32,422 nucleotides of DNA from Micromonospora sp. ALFpr18c. GTDB taxonomy: Bacteria > Actinomycetota > Actinomycetes > Mycobacteriales > Micromonosporaceae. The notes below the pieces were generated by a model. The model was not told the origin of the DNA. It did no database searches and saw only the letters and a program-made list of their open reading frames with translations. Location of the stretch: positions 1 to 32,422 of the forward strand of contig NZ_WBKR01000049.1 in assembly GCF_008868155.1 (NCBI RefSeq), read 5' to 3'. A program made the translations under genes and the position numbers. Of this stretch, positions 15,188 to 21,811 are shown piece by piece. Numbering within the stretch: position 1 is the first letter of the stretch; each line of letters starts with the position of its first letter.

Positions 15188-16447
15188 ATGCAAAATTCTA
15201 CGAACCGAAACATGCCAGAAACTCTGGAGCCTACAATCGAACGGCCGAATGACACCGACTCGCTTCGCCATCTGGAGGAGGGTGGTAGCGGGTGGACGGG
15301 CCTCGAGCCGGCGGAGAGCCGAAGGATCGGCGCACGGCTGAAAAGTGTGCTCAGCGACCCTCAGCCGTTCGCCAACTTGGTCTACACGGGCGCGTTCACC
15401 GCCGACGCCCTCGGCCGTCGGCGGGTATCAAAAGATGCCCTCAAGGGGGCCGCGATCGCCATGTTTCTCACCGACGGCGTGCAGGCGCTTTGGGTGCCTG
15501 CGGCTGAGCAGTTGAAGAACCTCCAGACGAAACAGCCCGTAGAGTACGCGAAAGTAATCTGGGGTCTGTACGACGCGGCCAGTGCCGTTATTCCGATGGG
15601 AATGCCTCTTCAGACGATCAGTTCGATCGATAGCAGCAATCATGACCCGAAGGTTGTCAAGCTGAACCGAGAGGAACTGGGAAACGGGGGCTACTTCGCG
15701 TTAGCGGGCGGTGTGACCAACCTGGCTGCTTTCGCGCGGAGCGCATGGGAGCGGACGCCCGCGCCGAGCGATGGCGAACCGCGAAGCGCTTTCCGTCGAG
15801 GACTCGAGGGGGCTCGAAGGGCTTTTGGAGATGACGAGAGCCGCAACAAGATCGTGGATTCGCTAGCACTATTCAGCGAAGCTTACGGGCGAAAGCATCA
15901 GCTTGCTTTGCCCGTAATCCTGGGCACTGCCGTGCTGTTGGGGCACCGCGCCATCTCGGCATGCTGGGCCGAGTACGAACAGAAGGGCGTGTCTTACGAA
16001 CGCTACGCCCTCTCCTTCGCGAAATTGGCCGCGGCAGCCGCATATTCGGCGACGGTCGGCATAACGTGGTCCTCGCTCGACAAAAGCGGCCATGATCCGC
16101 AGACTGTCGTGGCGGCCCGCGCCGACATCAAACGCGGATACATTTCCTCCGCCGCCGCCGCCGGCGCCGCCGGCGTCGCCGCGGTTGCCTCGGCTGTCAG
16201 CGGGTGGCGGTCGACGCCTCCACCTCCTGCGGCTACGCCCGCGCTGGGGAGTACGACGAATTCCCCTCGGGCCGTTCCCGGCCCAGGACTGGCGGCGGCC
16301 CCCGAGGTCGCCAACCCAACGGCCTCCCTCGCCAGACTCTCCACCCGGCAGGACATCTCACCCATCATCGCCCCGACCACCCCGCAGCCCGCCACCACAT
16401 CCGGAACTCCTCACGCACCGAACCAGAGCGGCGCCAGGGCTCGCTGA
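15188..16447 (+). CDS. Orphan membrane protein with internally duplicated three-helix unit
   Basis: The 419-residue protein matches no family I know. Residues 1-80 are polar. Two units of about 100 residues follow, each with three hydrophobic stretches: 86-103, 123-141 and 168-186, then 238-259, 276-295 and 318-339. Each unit has the same motif between helices 2 and 3: SSIDSSNHDP at 145-154 and SSLDKSGHDP at 295-304, offset exactly 150, followed by an arginine at 161 and 311 and a GY at 168-169 and 317-318. The tail (341-419) is low-complexity P, A, T and S. AGGAG lies 5 nt before the ATG. Codon use is less GC-biased than its neighbours, which suggests acquisition by transfer. Function is unknown; the H-D-P motif may bind a metal or face the membrane surface. 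Confidence 0.75.
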   Translation: MQNSTNRNMPETLEPTIERPNDTDSLRHLEEGGSGWTGLEPAESRRIGARLKSVLSDPQPFANLVYTGAFTADALGRRRVSKDALKGAAIAMFLTDGVQALWVPAAEQLKNLQTKQPVEYAKVIWGLYDAASAVIPMGMPLQTISSIDSSNHDPKVVKLNREELGNGGYFALAGGVTNLAAFARSAWERTPAPSDGEPRSAFRRGLEGARRAFGDDESRNKIVDSLALFSEAYGRKHQLALPVILGTAVLLGHRAISACWAEYEQKGVSYERYALSFAKLAAAAAYSATVGITWSSLDKSGHDPQTVVAARADIKRGYISSAAAAGAAGVAAVASAVSGWRSTPPPPAATPALGSTTNSPRAVPGPGLAAAPEVANPTASLARLSTRQDISPIIAPTTPQPATTSGTPHAPNQSGARAR

Positions 16448-16541
16448 TGCCGCACCGCAACCCCAGGCCATTGGAGCGGCGGTGGACCGGCATGAACCAC
16501 CACCGATCAGGGTACTGGCACACCTGTTCGAAGAGAGGGTG

Positions 16542-16700
16542 ATGACGATGACGGACCGCAGCAACGAGCAGGTCGGCCCGCGTGGCGCGATCAAGGACCC
16601 CGACGGGTGGAGGGTGATGCGAGGGCCGCACCGCCCCGGGCGGGGCGGGGCAGAGTGCGGTGAGAACGGCGAGCAGGGTGGCGGGTGGTGGCACCGATGA
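16542..16700 (+). CDS. Possible 50-52 residue peptide
   Basis: A short frame starting MTMTDRSNEQVGPRGAIKDP follows GAGAGGG (16533-16539). The second in-frame ATG at 16548 has the better spacing. The product is polar, ends in a glycine- and tryptophan-rich stretch (GEQGGGWWHR), and has one cysteine. No family is recognised. It is the only gene candidate in the stretch between 16448 and 16758, and nothing else is seen there. It may be chance. Confidence 0.3.
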   Translation: MTMTDRSNEQVGPRGAIKDPDGWRVMRGPHRPGRGGAECGENGEQGGGWWHR

Positions 16701-16758
16701 CCGATAGAGCGTCGATTCAGGCAAGCGACAGTTGTCACGATTCCGATAAAAGTGCGGC

Positions 16759-18588
16759 TCAGGGACGTACCGGGCTGAGGTGCGCCGGGGGCATACCGAG
16801 GCCGCGCAACTCCGGGTCCTGCTCGACGTCGGTCAGCACACCGGCGGCGTTGATCAGGCCGATGTGCGAGAACGCCTGGGGAAAGTTGCCCAACTGCTCA
16901 CCGGTCAGCGGATCGATCTGCTCGGCGAACAGGCCGAGGTCGTTGACCCTCCCCGCCAGCGCCCGGAACAGCTCGTGCGCCCGGTCCCGCTCACCGGCCA
17001 GCGCCAGGCAGCACACCAGCCAGAACGAGCAGATGACGAACCCGGCCGGGTCGCCGTCCCAGCGCCGCAGCAGGCCGTCGTGCGACAGCCGCCGCTGCAC
17101 GGCGCTGATCGTCGAGCGCATCCGCGGATCGCCGGCGGGGAGAAACCCGACCAGCGGCATCACCAGCACCGACGCGTCCAGCTCGTCGGATTCGAAACTG
17201 CCGGTGTACGACTGCAGCCGGTCACTCCACCCCCGTTCGAGCACCTGGGCGCGCACCTCGTCGCGGGCGGCCGCCCAGCGGGCCAGGTCCCGCGGTTCAC
17301 CGAGCCGGTCACCGAAACGGACCGCCCGATCCAGAGCCACCCAGCACTGCACCTTCGACGACACGTGGTGGTGCTGGACGCCGCGCTCCTCCCACATCCC
17401 CGCGTCGGGCAGCGTCCAGTCCCGCACAGCCTGGTCGGCGAGCACCCGGAGGACGTGGTGCACCTCCGGATCCAGCGGCTCCAGCTTGTCGCGCATCAAC
17501 CAGGCGGCATCCATCGCCTCGCCGAAGATGTCGGTCTGCCGCTGTTGCCAGGCGTTGTTGCCGATCACCACCGGCGGGTTGTCGCGGTATCCGCCGAGCT
17601 GATCCAGGCGGTGCTCGGTGAGGTCGCGTTCCCCGAGCACCCCGTACATGATGGGCACGGGTTTGTCGTCGACGCGGCCCATCGCCCGGCCCAGCCAGGC
17701 GAACTGCCGCTTCACCTCGTCGAGGCACGCCGTCCGCCACAGCGCGCGCAGGGTGAGGCTGAAGTCGCGCACCCAGACGTAGCGGTAGTCGTAGTTGCGG
17801 TCCCCGCCGAGTTCCTCGGGCAGGGAGGTGGTCACCGAGGCCACCACCGCCCCGCTGGGCCGGTAGGTCATGCCCTGGACCACCAGCCGGCTGCGCCGCA
17901 CCTGCTCGGCGTAGAGCCCGTCGTACGGGTGCTCGGCCGTCCAGGACCGCCAGCCGGCGACGGTGTCGGCGATGGTCTGGTCGGCGTCGGGCACCTCCGG
18001 CAGCGGGGCGTCGTAGGTCGGGGCGTACCCGAGGGTGAAGTTGTGGGTCGTGCCGGCGCGGGCGGTGAACGACGTGTGGGCCTCGCCGTCGCCGCGCCGC
18101 AACCGCACGCTGCCGCGCAGCGTGAGGCGAGCGGCCCCGGCGATGGCCTCCAGCCGGTCGCCCCGCTCGATCATGTACGCGATGGTGCGCCCGTACTCGA
18201 ACCGGGGCCGGTAGAGCAACCGCATCGGCACCTCACCGGAAAGCCCCTGCACACTGCGGACCAGGACCTGCGGGGATTGCATGCCGATGTCGTGTCCACG
18301 GGCGCTCGGCTCGAAGGCGAGCGCGTCGGTCAGCGCCACCTCACCGTGCGCCGTGCGGAACACGGTCCGCAACACGAGGGTGTCCTCAAGGTAGGAGCGG
18401 TCGACGGTGAAGTCGCCCTCCGGTTGGATCGACCAGTGTCCCGCGCTGTCGTCGAGCAGCCGCCCGAACACCGACGGGGCGTCGAACCGACCCGGACACC
18501 ACCAGTTCACCGAGCCGGCGCGGTCCACCAGCGCCGCGCTGCGGCCGTCGGCGAGGAAACCGTAGTCGCTGATCTGTCCGCTCTCCAC
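16759..18588 (-). CDS. Glycoside hydrolase family 15 (glucoamylase/trehalase-like)
   Basis: The 609-residue enzyme has the bacterial GH15 layout: an N-terminal beta domain starting ISDYGFLADGRSAALVDRAGS (about 5-25), then an (alpha/alpha)6 barrel from about 225. The substrate loop NYDYRYVWVRDFSLTLRALWR lies at about 265-285. The general acid is E400 in MWEERG, and the general base is E556 in LFAEQIDP. In actinobacteria this group includes glucoamylases and trehalases, so it may act on trehalose or maltodextrin. No signal peptide is seen, so it is cytoplasmic. The frame opens at 18852, but family similarity starts only after 18588. The GTG there is 8 nt from a GCAT-N15-GGGTAG element, and no ribosome binding site is visible. 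Confidence 0.88.
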   Translation of the reverse strand: MESGQISDYGFLADGRSAALVDRAGSVNWWCPGRFDAPSVFGRLLDDSAGHWSIQPEGDFTVDRSYLEDTLVLRTVFRTAHGEVALTDALAFEPSARGHDIGMQSPQVLVRSVQGLSGEVPMRLLYRPRFEYGRTIAYMIERGDRLEAIAGAARLTLRGSVRLRRGDGEAHTSFTARAGTTHNFTLGYAPTYDAPLPEVPDADQTIADTVAGWRSWTAEHPYDGLYAEQVRRSRLVVQGMTYRPSGAVVASVTTSLPEELGGDRNYDYRYVWVRDFSLTLRALWRTACLDEVKRQFAWLGRAMGRVDDKPVPIMYGVLGERDLTEHRLDQLGGYRDNPPVVIGNNAWQQRQTDIFGEAMDAAWLMRDKLEPLDPEVHHVLRVLADQAVRDWTLPDAGMWEERGVQHHHVSSKVQCWVALDRAVRFGDRLGEPRDLARWAAARDEVRAQVLERGWSDRLQSYTGSFESDELDASVLVMPLVGFLPAGDPRMRSTISAVQRRLSHDGLLRRWDGDPAGFVICSFWLVCCLALAGERDRAHELFRALAGRVNDLGLFAEQIDPLTGEQLGNFPQAFSHIGLINAAGVLTDVEQDPELRGLGMPPAHLSPVRP

Positions 18589-18596
18589 CTGACTGT

Positions 18597-18621
18597 CTAC
18601 CCGACCCGCCCGTGCGCATGC
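18597..18621 (-). promoter_or_regulatory. Candidate stress promoter of the GH15 gene
   Basis: On the minus strand: GCAT (18618-18621), 15 nt, GGGTAG (18597-18602), 8 nt, GTG at 18588. The -10 is exact. The -35 fits only the GNNT form used by streptomycete SigB. Confidence 0.45.
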
Positions 18622-18657
18622 CCTCGCAGCGGGAGGGCTACTGCCACGGCGACGGGC

Positions 18658-18682
18658 GTTACCGGCCGGCGTGGGCGGGAAC
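18658..18682 (+). promoter_or_regulatory. Candidate stress promoter of the YflT-like gene
   Basis: GTTA (18658-18661), 15 nt, GGGAAC (18677-18682), followed by GAGGGAGG and the ATG at 18710. The -10 is the same variant as at the ChaB-like gene. It is divergent from the GH15 promoter, 36 bp away. Confidence 0.42.
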
Positions 18683-18709
18683 CCGGGAAGCCGACGAGGG
18701 AGGATGCTC

Positions 18710-19297
18710 ATGACGTCAGCTTCGGGGCCGACCGCCGCCTGGCGGCCCGGCACACAGGGTGGCGACCTGCTTCCATCCGGACCGGCCGGCCGCATGTCGA
18801 CACCGGCCGGTGACGGGCACGGGCCGGAGTCCGGCCCACCCACCGTGACCATCGGCTCGTACCCGGACTATCCGTCCGCGCAGCGGGTGGTGGACCATCT
18901 CGCCGACAACCGCTTCCCGGTGGAGCACAGCGCCATCATCGGCACCAACCTCACCCTGGTGGAGACGGTGCTGGGGCGGATGACCACCGGTCGGGCCGCC
19001 CTGCTCGGCGCCGGGACAGGTGCCTGGTTCGGGCTCTTCATCGGTTTGTTGTTCGGCATCTTCACGGTCGGCAACTGGCTGGCGGTGATCCTGGTCGGGC
19101 TGGTCATCGGCGCGATCTGGGGTGCCGTGTTCGGTGCCGTCGCGCACGCGATGACCGGCGGGAGGCGGGACTTCACCTCCGCCAGTTCGCTACGTGCCGG
19201 CCAGTACGCGGTGACCGTCGACGCGCAGCTCGCCGACCAGGCCCGGCAGTTGCTGGGCCGGATGCAGATGGGCAGTCCGGCCACCAACGCCCGCTGA
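18710..19297 (+). CDS. General stress protein, YflT-like domain
   Basis: This is a 195-residue membrane-associated protein. Residues 1-45 are polar and probably disordered. TVTIGSYPDYPSAQRVVDHLADNRFPVEHSAIIG (about 46-79) is typical of the heat-induced stress protein YflT/GSP17M domain (PF11181 type). Two hydrophobic stretches follow, about 99-118 (LLGAGTGAWFGLFIGLLFGI) and 122-146 (NWLAVILVGLVIGAIWGAVFGAVAHAM). A last beta segment, AGQYAVTVDAQLADQARQLL, completes the fold. GAGGGAGG at 18696-18703 is 6 nt from the ATG at 18710; an in-frame ATG at 18704 is too close to it. Its family and the candidate promoter both point to general stress. Confidence 0.82.
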   Translation: MTSASGPTAAWRPGTQGGDLLPSGPAGRMSTPAGDGHGPESGPPTVTIGSYPDYPSAQRVVDHLADNRFPVEHSAIIGTNLTLVETVLGRMTTGRAALLGAGTGAWFGLFIGLLFGIFTVGNWLAVILVGLVIGAIWGAVFGAVAHAMTGGRRDFTSASSLRAGQYAVTVDAQLADQARQLLGRMQMGSPATNAR

Positions 19298-19311
19298 ACC
19301 ACCGGCCGACC

Positions 19312-19340
19312 GGCCGTCCCGGCAGCACGCCGGGGCGGCC
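19312..19340. terminator. Bidirectional hairpin terminator
   Basis: GGCCGTCCCGGC (19312-19323) pairs with GCCGGGGCGGCC (19329-19340) through a 5-nt loop with one wobble pair. It lies between the convergent ends of the YflT-like and DUF1684 genes. Confidence 0.6.
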
Positions 19341-19341
19341 G

Positions 19342-19932
19342 TCAGCCGTGGTACGCCAGCTCGCCGGCGCGCAGCGGCACGTCGACGCGGTTCTCCGGCG
19401 GCGCGAGCGGGCAGGCCCAGCGATCGTCGTAGGCACAGCTCGGGTTGTAGAGATAGTTCGCGTCGAGGCGGACCCGGTCGCCGGGCAGCAGCTCGACACC
19501 CCGGCCGAAGGTGCCCTTCACGGTGTCGGTGAGGTAGCGGCCTCCCCCGTAGCTCTCGCGCCCGCAGGTGCCGTCGCGCAGCGGGACGAACAGCCCACCT
19601 CCGTACGCCTCGATCCACCACAGGGTCAGCGGCCCCCACGGCGTCTCGGCCACCGCCACCCGCCGGTACGCGACGACCCCGTCCGGGCCGCCGGTGTCGA
19701 TGCGCAGCTCGCCGTCGGCCGCCCGCAGCGGCGCCTCCACCACGGCATCCGGGTTGGCGGGGAAGTACCGCACCCCGGTGAAGCCGGACCGCTGCGCCGC
19801 CGGGATCGGGCTCTGCGGGTGGGTGGCGAAGAGGCCGTCGCGGCCGGCGCGGAACCCGGCCAGGTCGACGTCGGACAGGTACAGCCGGGCCACCCGCTCC
19901 CGCCAGTCGGCCAGCTCCAGTTCGGTCAGCAT
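19342..19932 (-). CDS. DUF1684 domain-containing protein
   Basis: The 196-residue soluble protein matches the DUF1684 layout: a DWRERVARLY helix at the start, RFPVP-like sequence equivalent to GVRYFPANPDAVVEAPL, GELRIDTGGPDG, LTLWWIEAYGGGLFVPLRDGTCG at about 108-130, GGRYLTDTVKG, and the closing DRVRLDANYLYNPSCAYDDRWACPLAPPENRVDVPLRAGE (about 148-190). That last motif (YNPSCAY, CPLAPPEN) is the family signature. The function is unestablished. GAGGAG lies about 8 nt before the ATG. It lies downstream of the TetR gene on the same strand, separated by a small hairpin. Confidence 0.88.
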   Translation of the reverse strand: MLTELELADWRERVARLYLSDVDLAGFRAGRDGLFATHPQSPIPAAQRSGFTGVRYFPANPDAVVEAPLRAADGELRIDTGGPDGVVAYRRVAVAETPWGPLTLWWIEAYGGGLFVPLRDGTCGRESYGGGRYLTDTVKGTFGRGVELLPGDRVRLDANYLYNPSCAYDDRWACPLAPPENRVDVPLRAGELAYHG

Positions 19933-19971
19933 GCCGGGGACTCCTCATCGAACGACCTCGTGGGTACGGAC

Positions 19972-19988
19972 AGGACGGACGCCGTCCT
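19972..19988 (-). terminator. 7-bp hairpin after the TetR gene
   Basis: AGGACGG-ACG-CCGTCCT forms a perfect 7-bp stem just beyond the TetR stop, between it and the DUF1684 gene on the same strand. It may end or weaken the TetR transcript. Confidence 0.4.
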
Positions 19989-19992
19989 TGAG

Positions 19993-20562
19993 TCAGCGCG
20001 GCGGCCAGTTGCTCAGGACGGCGTCGAGGGCGTCCAGGGTCCGCGCCCACGACTCGTCCGCCGGGCGCGGGGTGTGCCGGAAGCCGCCGGTGCGCTCCAG
20101 GCTCACGAATCCGTGGAACGTGCTGTGCATCATCCGCACCGCGTCGGTCTGGTCCGGCTCGGCCAGCCGGTAGCCGCGCAGGATGGCCCGGGTCATCTCG
20201 GCGTGCCGGACGCCGGCGCTCGCGGCCGCCGTCTCCGGGTCGAGGTCGACCTGCATGGCCGCGTACCGGCCCGGGTGTGCCTTGGCGTAGTCCCGGTACG
20301 CGGTGGCGAAGGCCACCAGGGCGTCCTTGCCGGCGCGGCCGGCGAGTGCCGACGCGACCCGGTCGGCGAGTTCGGCCAGCGCCAACAGCGCCACCCGGAC
20401 CCTCAGGTCGTGGGCGTTCCTGATGTGGAAGTACAGGCTGGCGTCCTTGACCCCGAAATGGCGGGCGAGCGCGGCGACGGTGACGTTCTCCATCCCGATC
20501 TCGTCGGCCAGCTCGGCCGCGGCCAGGGTCAGGCGTTCGGCGGTCACCCCTGCACGTGCCAC
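19993..20562 (-). CDS. TetR family regulator with WHG C-terminal domain
   Basis: The 189-residue repressor-type protein has an N-terminal helix-turn-helix (about 8-55: LTLAAAELADEIGMENVTVAALARHFGVKDASLYFHI). Its ligand domain contains STFHGFVSLERTGGF near 155, the marker of the WHG (TetR_C_33) subgroup. The GTG at 20562 is preferred to the one at 20571 because GGAG lies 8 nt upstream of it and is too close to the earlier one. It is divergent from the FBP gene, with about 54 bp between them holding a GCCTAG/CTAGGC dyad that is a plausible operator. Autoregulation and control of the FBP gene are inferred. Confidence 0.87.
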   Translation of the reverse strand: MARAGVTAERLTLAAAELADEIGMENVTVAALARHFGVKDASLYFHIRNAHDLRVRVALLALAELADRVASALAGRAGKDALVAFATAYRDYAKAHPGRYAAMQVDLDPETAAASAGVRHAEMTRAILRGYRLAEPDQTDAVRMMHSTFHGFVSLERTGGFRHTPRPADESWARTLDALDAVLSNWPPR

Positions 20563-20597
20563 GCGGCACACTCCAAATCTAATCGTGTTAATTGCTT

Positions 20598-20614
20598 GCC
20601 TAGGATGGCTAGGC
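20598..20614. promoter_or_regulatory. Candidate TetR operator
   Basis: GCCTAG-GATGG-CTAGGC is a perfect 6-bp dyad with a 5-nt spacer. It is extended on both sides by T/A matches, in the short region between the divergent TetR and FBP genes. It overlaps a TAGGCT hexamer that could be the -10 of the FBP gene, so binding would block transcription. Confidence 0.5.
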
Positions 20615-20616
20615 TA

Positions 20617-21111
20617 ATGCCTATGTTAGTCGCAACCGAACCCGCCATCCGGGCGTCCTTCGTCAACTGCACCCAGGGCGAGACCAAACGGATGGCCGTA
20701 CCCAACGATCTTGAGATGCGCCCCTGGCACGACCTCGACTTCTTCGGCTGGCGCGACCCGGCGGCGCCGCAGCGGGCCTACCTGGTCGCCGAGTCCGGCG
20801 GCGGGCTGGTCGGGGTGGCGCTGCGTGCCGCACCGCAGCAGACCGGACGCGTCCGCCGCAGCATGTGCTCCCTCTGCCTGACCACGCACACCGGCGAAGG
20901 CGTCTCACTGATGACCGCCCGCAAGGCCGGCCCGGGTGGTCGGCAGGGCAACTCCGTGGGCCTGTACATCTGCTCCGACCTGGCCTGCTCGCTCTACGTG
21001 CGGGGCAAGAAGCACGCCGGCCCGCGCATGCACGAGACCCTGACCCTGGCGGAGAAGATCGACCGCACCACGACCGCCCTCACGGCGTTTCTCCGCCGGG
21101 TCACCGAGTAG
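20617..21111 (+). CDS. FBP domain-containing protein (FusB-like zinc finger, EF-G binding)
   Basis: The 164-residue protein starts with a helical N-terminal part (ATEPAIRASFVNCTQGETKRMAVP). The core has four treble-clef ligand cysteines, CSLC near 87-90 and CSDLAC near 126-131 within NSVGLYICSDLACSLYVRGKK. This is the FBP C-terminal zinc-finger layout of FusB-type proteins, which bind elongation factor G and free it from the ribosome. Whether it protects against fusidic acid is unknown; many actinomycetes carry such a gene. The start is either ATG 20617 or ATG 20623. The latter is 7 nt from TAGGCT and would be leaderless. It is divergent from the TetR gene. Confidence 0.83.
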   Translation: MPMLVATEPAIRASFVNCTQGETKRMAVPNDLEMRPWHDLDFFGWRDPAAPQRAYLVAESGGGLVGVALRAAPQQTGRVRRSMCSLCLTTHTGEGVSLMTARKAGPGGRQGNSVGLYICSDLACSLYVRGKKHAGPRMHETLTLAEKIDRTTTALTAFLRRVTE

Positions 21112-21122
21112 CAGCGCGCGCG

Positions 21123-21671
21123 TCAGCGGTCGGTGGCCAGGCGGGCGTGCAGGTGCTCGTCGTAGCGGCGGCCGTCGCCGTACTGGTACGACTCGCGCAG
21201 CGTGCCCTCGGCGGCGTAGCCGGCCCGGTCGGCGACCCGGCAGGAGGCCGGGTTGGCCACCGCGTGGCACAGCTCCACCCGGTGCAGCCGCAGGTCGGTG
21301 AACGCCCAGTCGGTGAGCCGGACGACGGCGCGTACCGCCACCCCGCGCCCGCGCGCCGCCGGCACCGTCCAGTAGCCGATCGAGGCGTCACCGTGGTGGA
21401 TGTGGTGCAGCGACACCGAGCCCAGCAGCTCACCGCCGGCGTCGGTGATCGCCAGGGAGACGTGGTCACCGCCGGACCAGTCGGCGCGGCGGCGGACCCA
21501 GAGCAAGGCGTACTCGTCGTCGACCGGGCCACCGGACTGCGGGTTCCACTGGGCGATGGCCGGGTCGCGCAGGGCGGCACGGACGGCGGGGGCGTCCGCG
21601 TCCCGCCAGGGGCGCAGCAACAGGTCGTCGGCGGTCAGCTCCACGTGTTCCACGAGGGCGGAGTCTGGCAC
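21123..21671 (-). CDS. GNAT family N-acetyltransferase (RimJ/RimL-like)
   Basis: The 182-residue enzyme has the GNAT fold: LLLRPWRDADAPAVRAAL (beta1-alpha1), the central strand SIGYWTVPAARGRGVAVRAV with the acetyl-CoA pyrophosphate loop RGRGVA near 107-112, and the late segment VELCHAVANPASCRVADRAGYAAEGTLRESYQY typical of RimJ/RimL-like enzymes. The substrate is unknown. The frame opens at 21776, but the first 35 codons look like leader; GTG 21671 is the best candidate, with a poor ribosome binding site. GTG 21653 or 21644 are alternatives. It is divergent from the MarR gene, and each upstream region carries the same 12-mer. Confidence 0.8.
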   Translation of the reverse strand: MPDSALVEHVELTADDLLLRPWRDADAPAVRAALRDPAIAQWNPQSGGPVDDEYALLWVRRRADWSGGDHVSLAITDAGGELLGSVSLHHIHHGDASIGYWTVPAARGRGVAVRAVVRLTDWAFTDLRLHRVELCHAVANPASCRVADRAGYAAEGTLRESYQYGDGRRYDEHLHARLATDR

Positions 21672-21708
21672 ATCCCGCCCGGCATCCGCCGCCGGATTGC
21701 CGTCCGCT

Positions 21709-21794
21709 TCCTTCAAAACTGCACAAAGCCGCCTCATCGACCGTTCGGACGTGATCCAGGAGACTCCCGGAGCCACTAGTTAAGTTTTGAAGGA
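21709..21794. promoter_or_regulatory. Perfect 12-bp inverted repeat between GNAT and MarR genes
   Basis: TCCTTCAAAACT at 21709-21720 and its exact reverse complement AGTTTTGAAGGA at 21783-21794 are 62 nt apart. Each divergent gene therefore has AGTTTTGAAGGA reading toward it. The MarR-side copy ends 4 nt before TATCGT, a possible -10 that lies 7 nt from the GTG start. These are candidate MarR binding sites. Confidence 0.5.
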
Positions 21795-21811
21795 GTGCTA
21801 TCGTCACGGAT

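Noticed and set aside
16542..16700. RiPP precursor peptide
   Set aside because: No maturation enzyme, protease or transporter gene of RiPP type is nearby, and the single cysteine and glycine-rich end are not enough.
15000..16760. Prophage or integrative element in the lower-GC patch
   Set aside because: No integrase, recombinase, attachment-site duplication, tRNA end or phage structural gene could be seen; only base composition is unusual.
16780..18813. 677-codon plus-strand frame opposite the GH15 gene
   Set aside because: Antisense shadow. Its composition (H, R, G, V, P rich) is an artefact of the GH15 codons, and GH15 catalytic motifs are intact on the minus strand.
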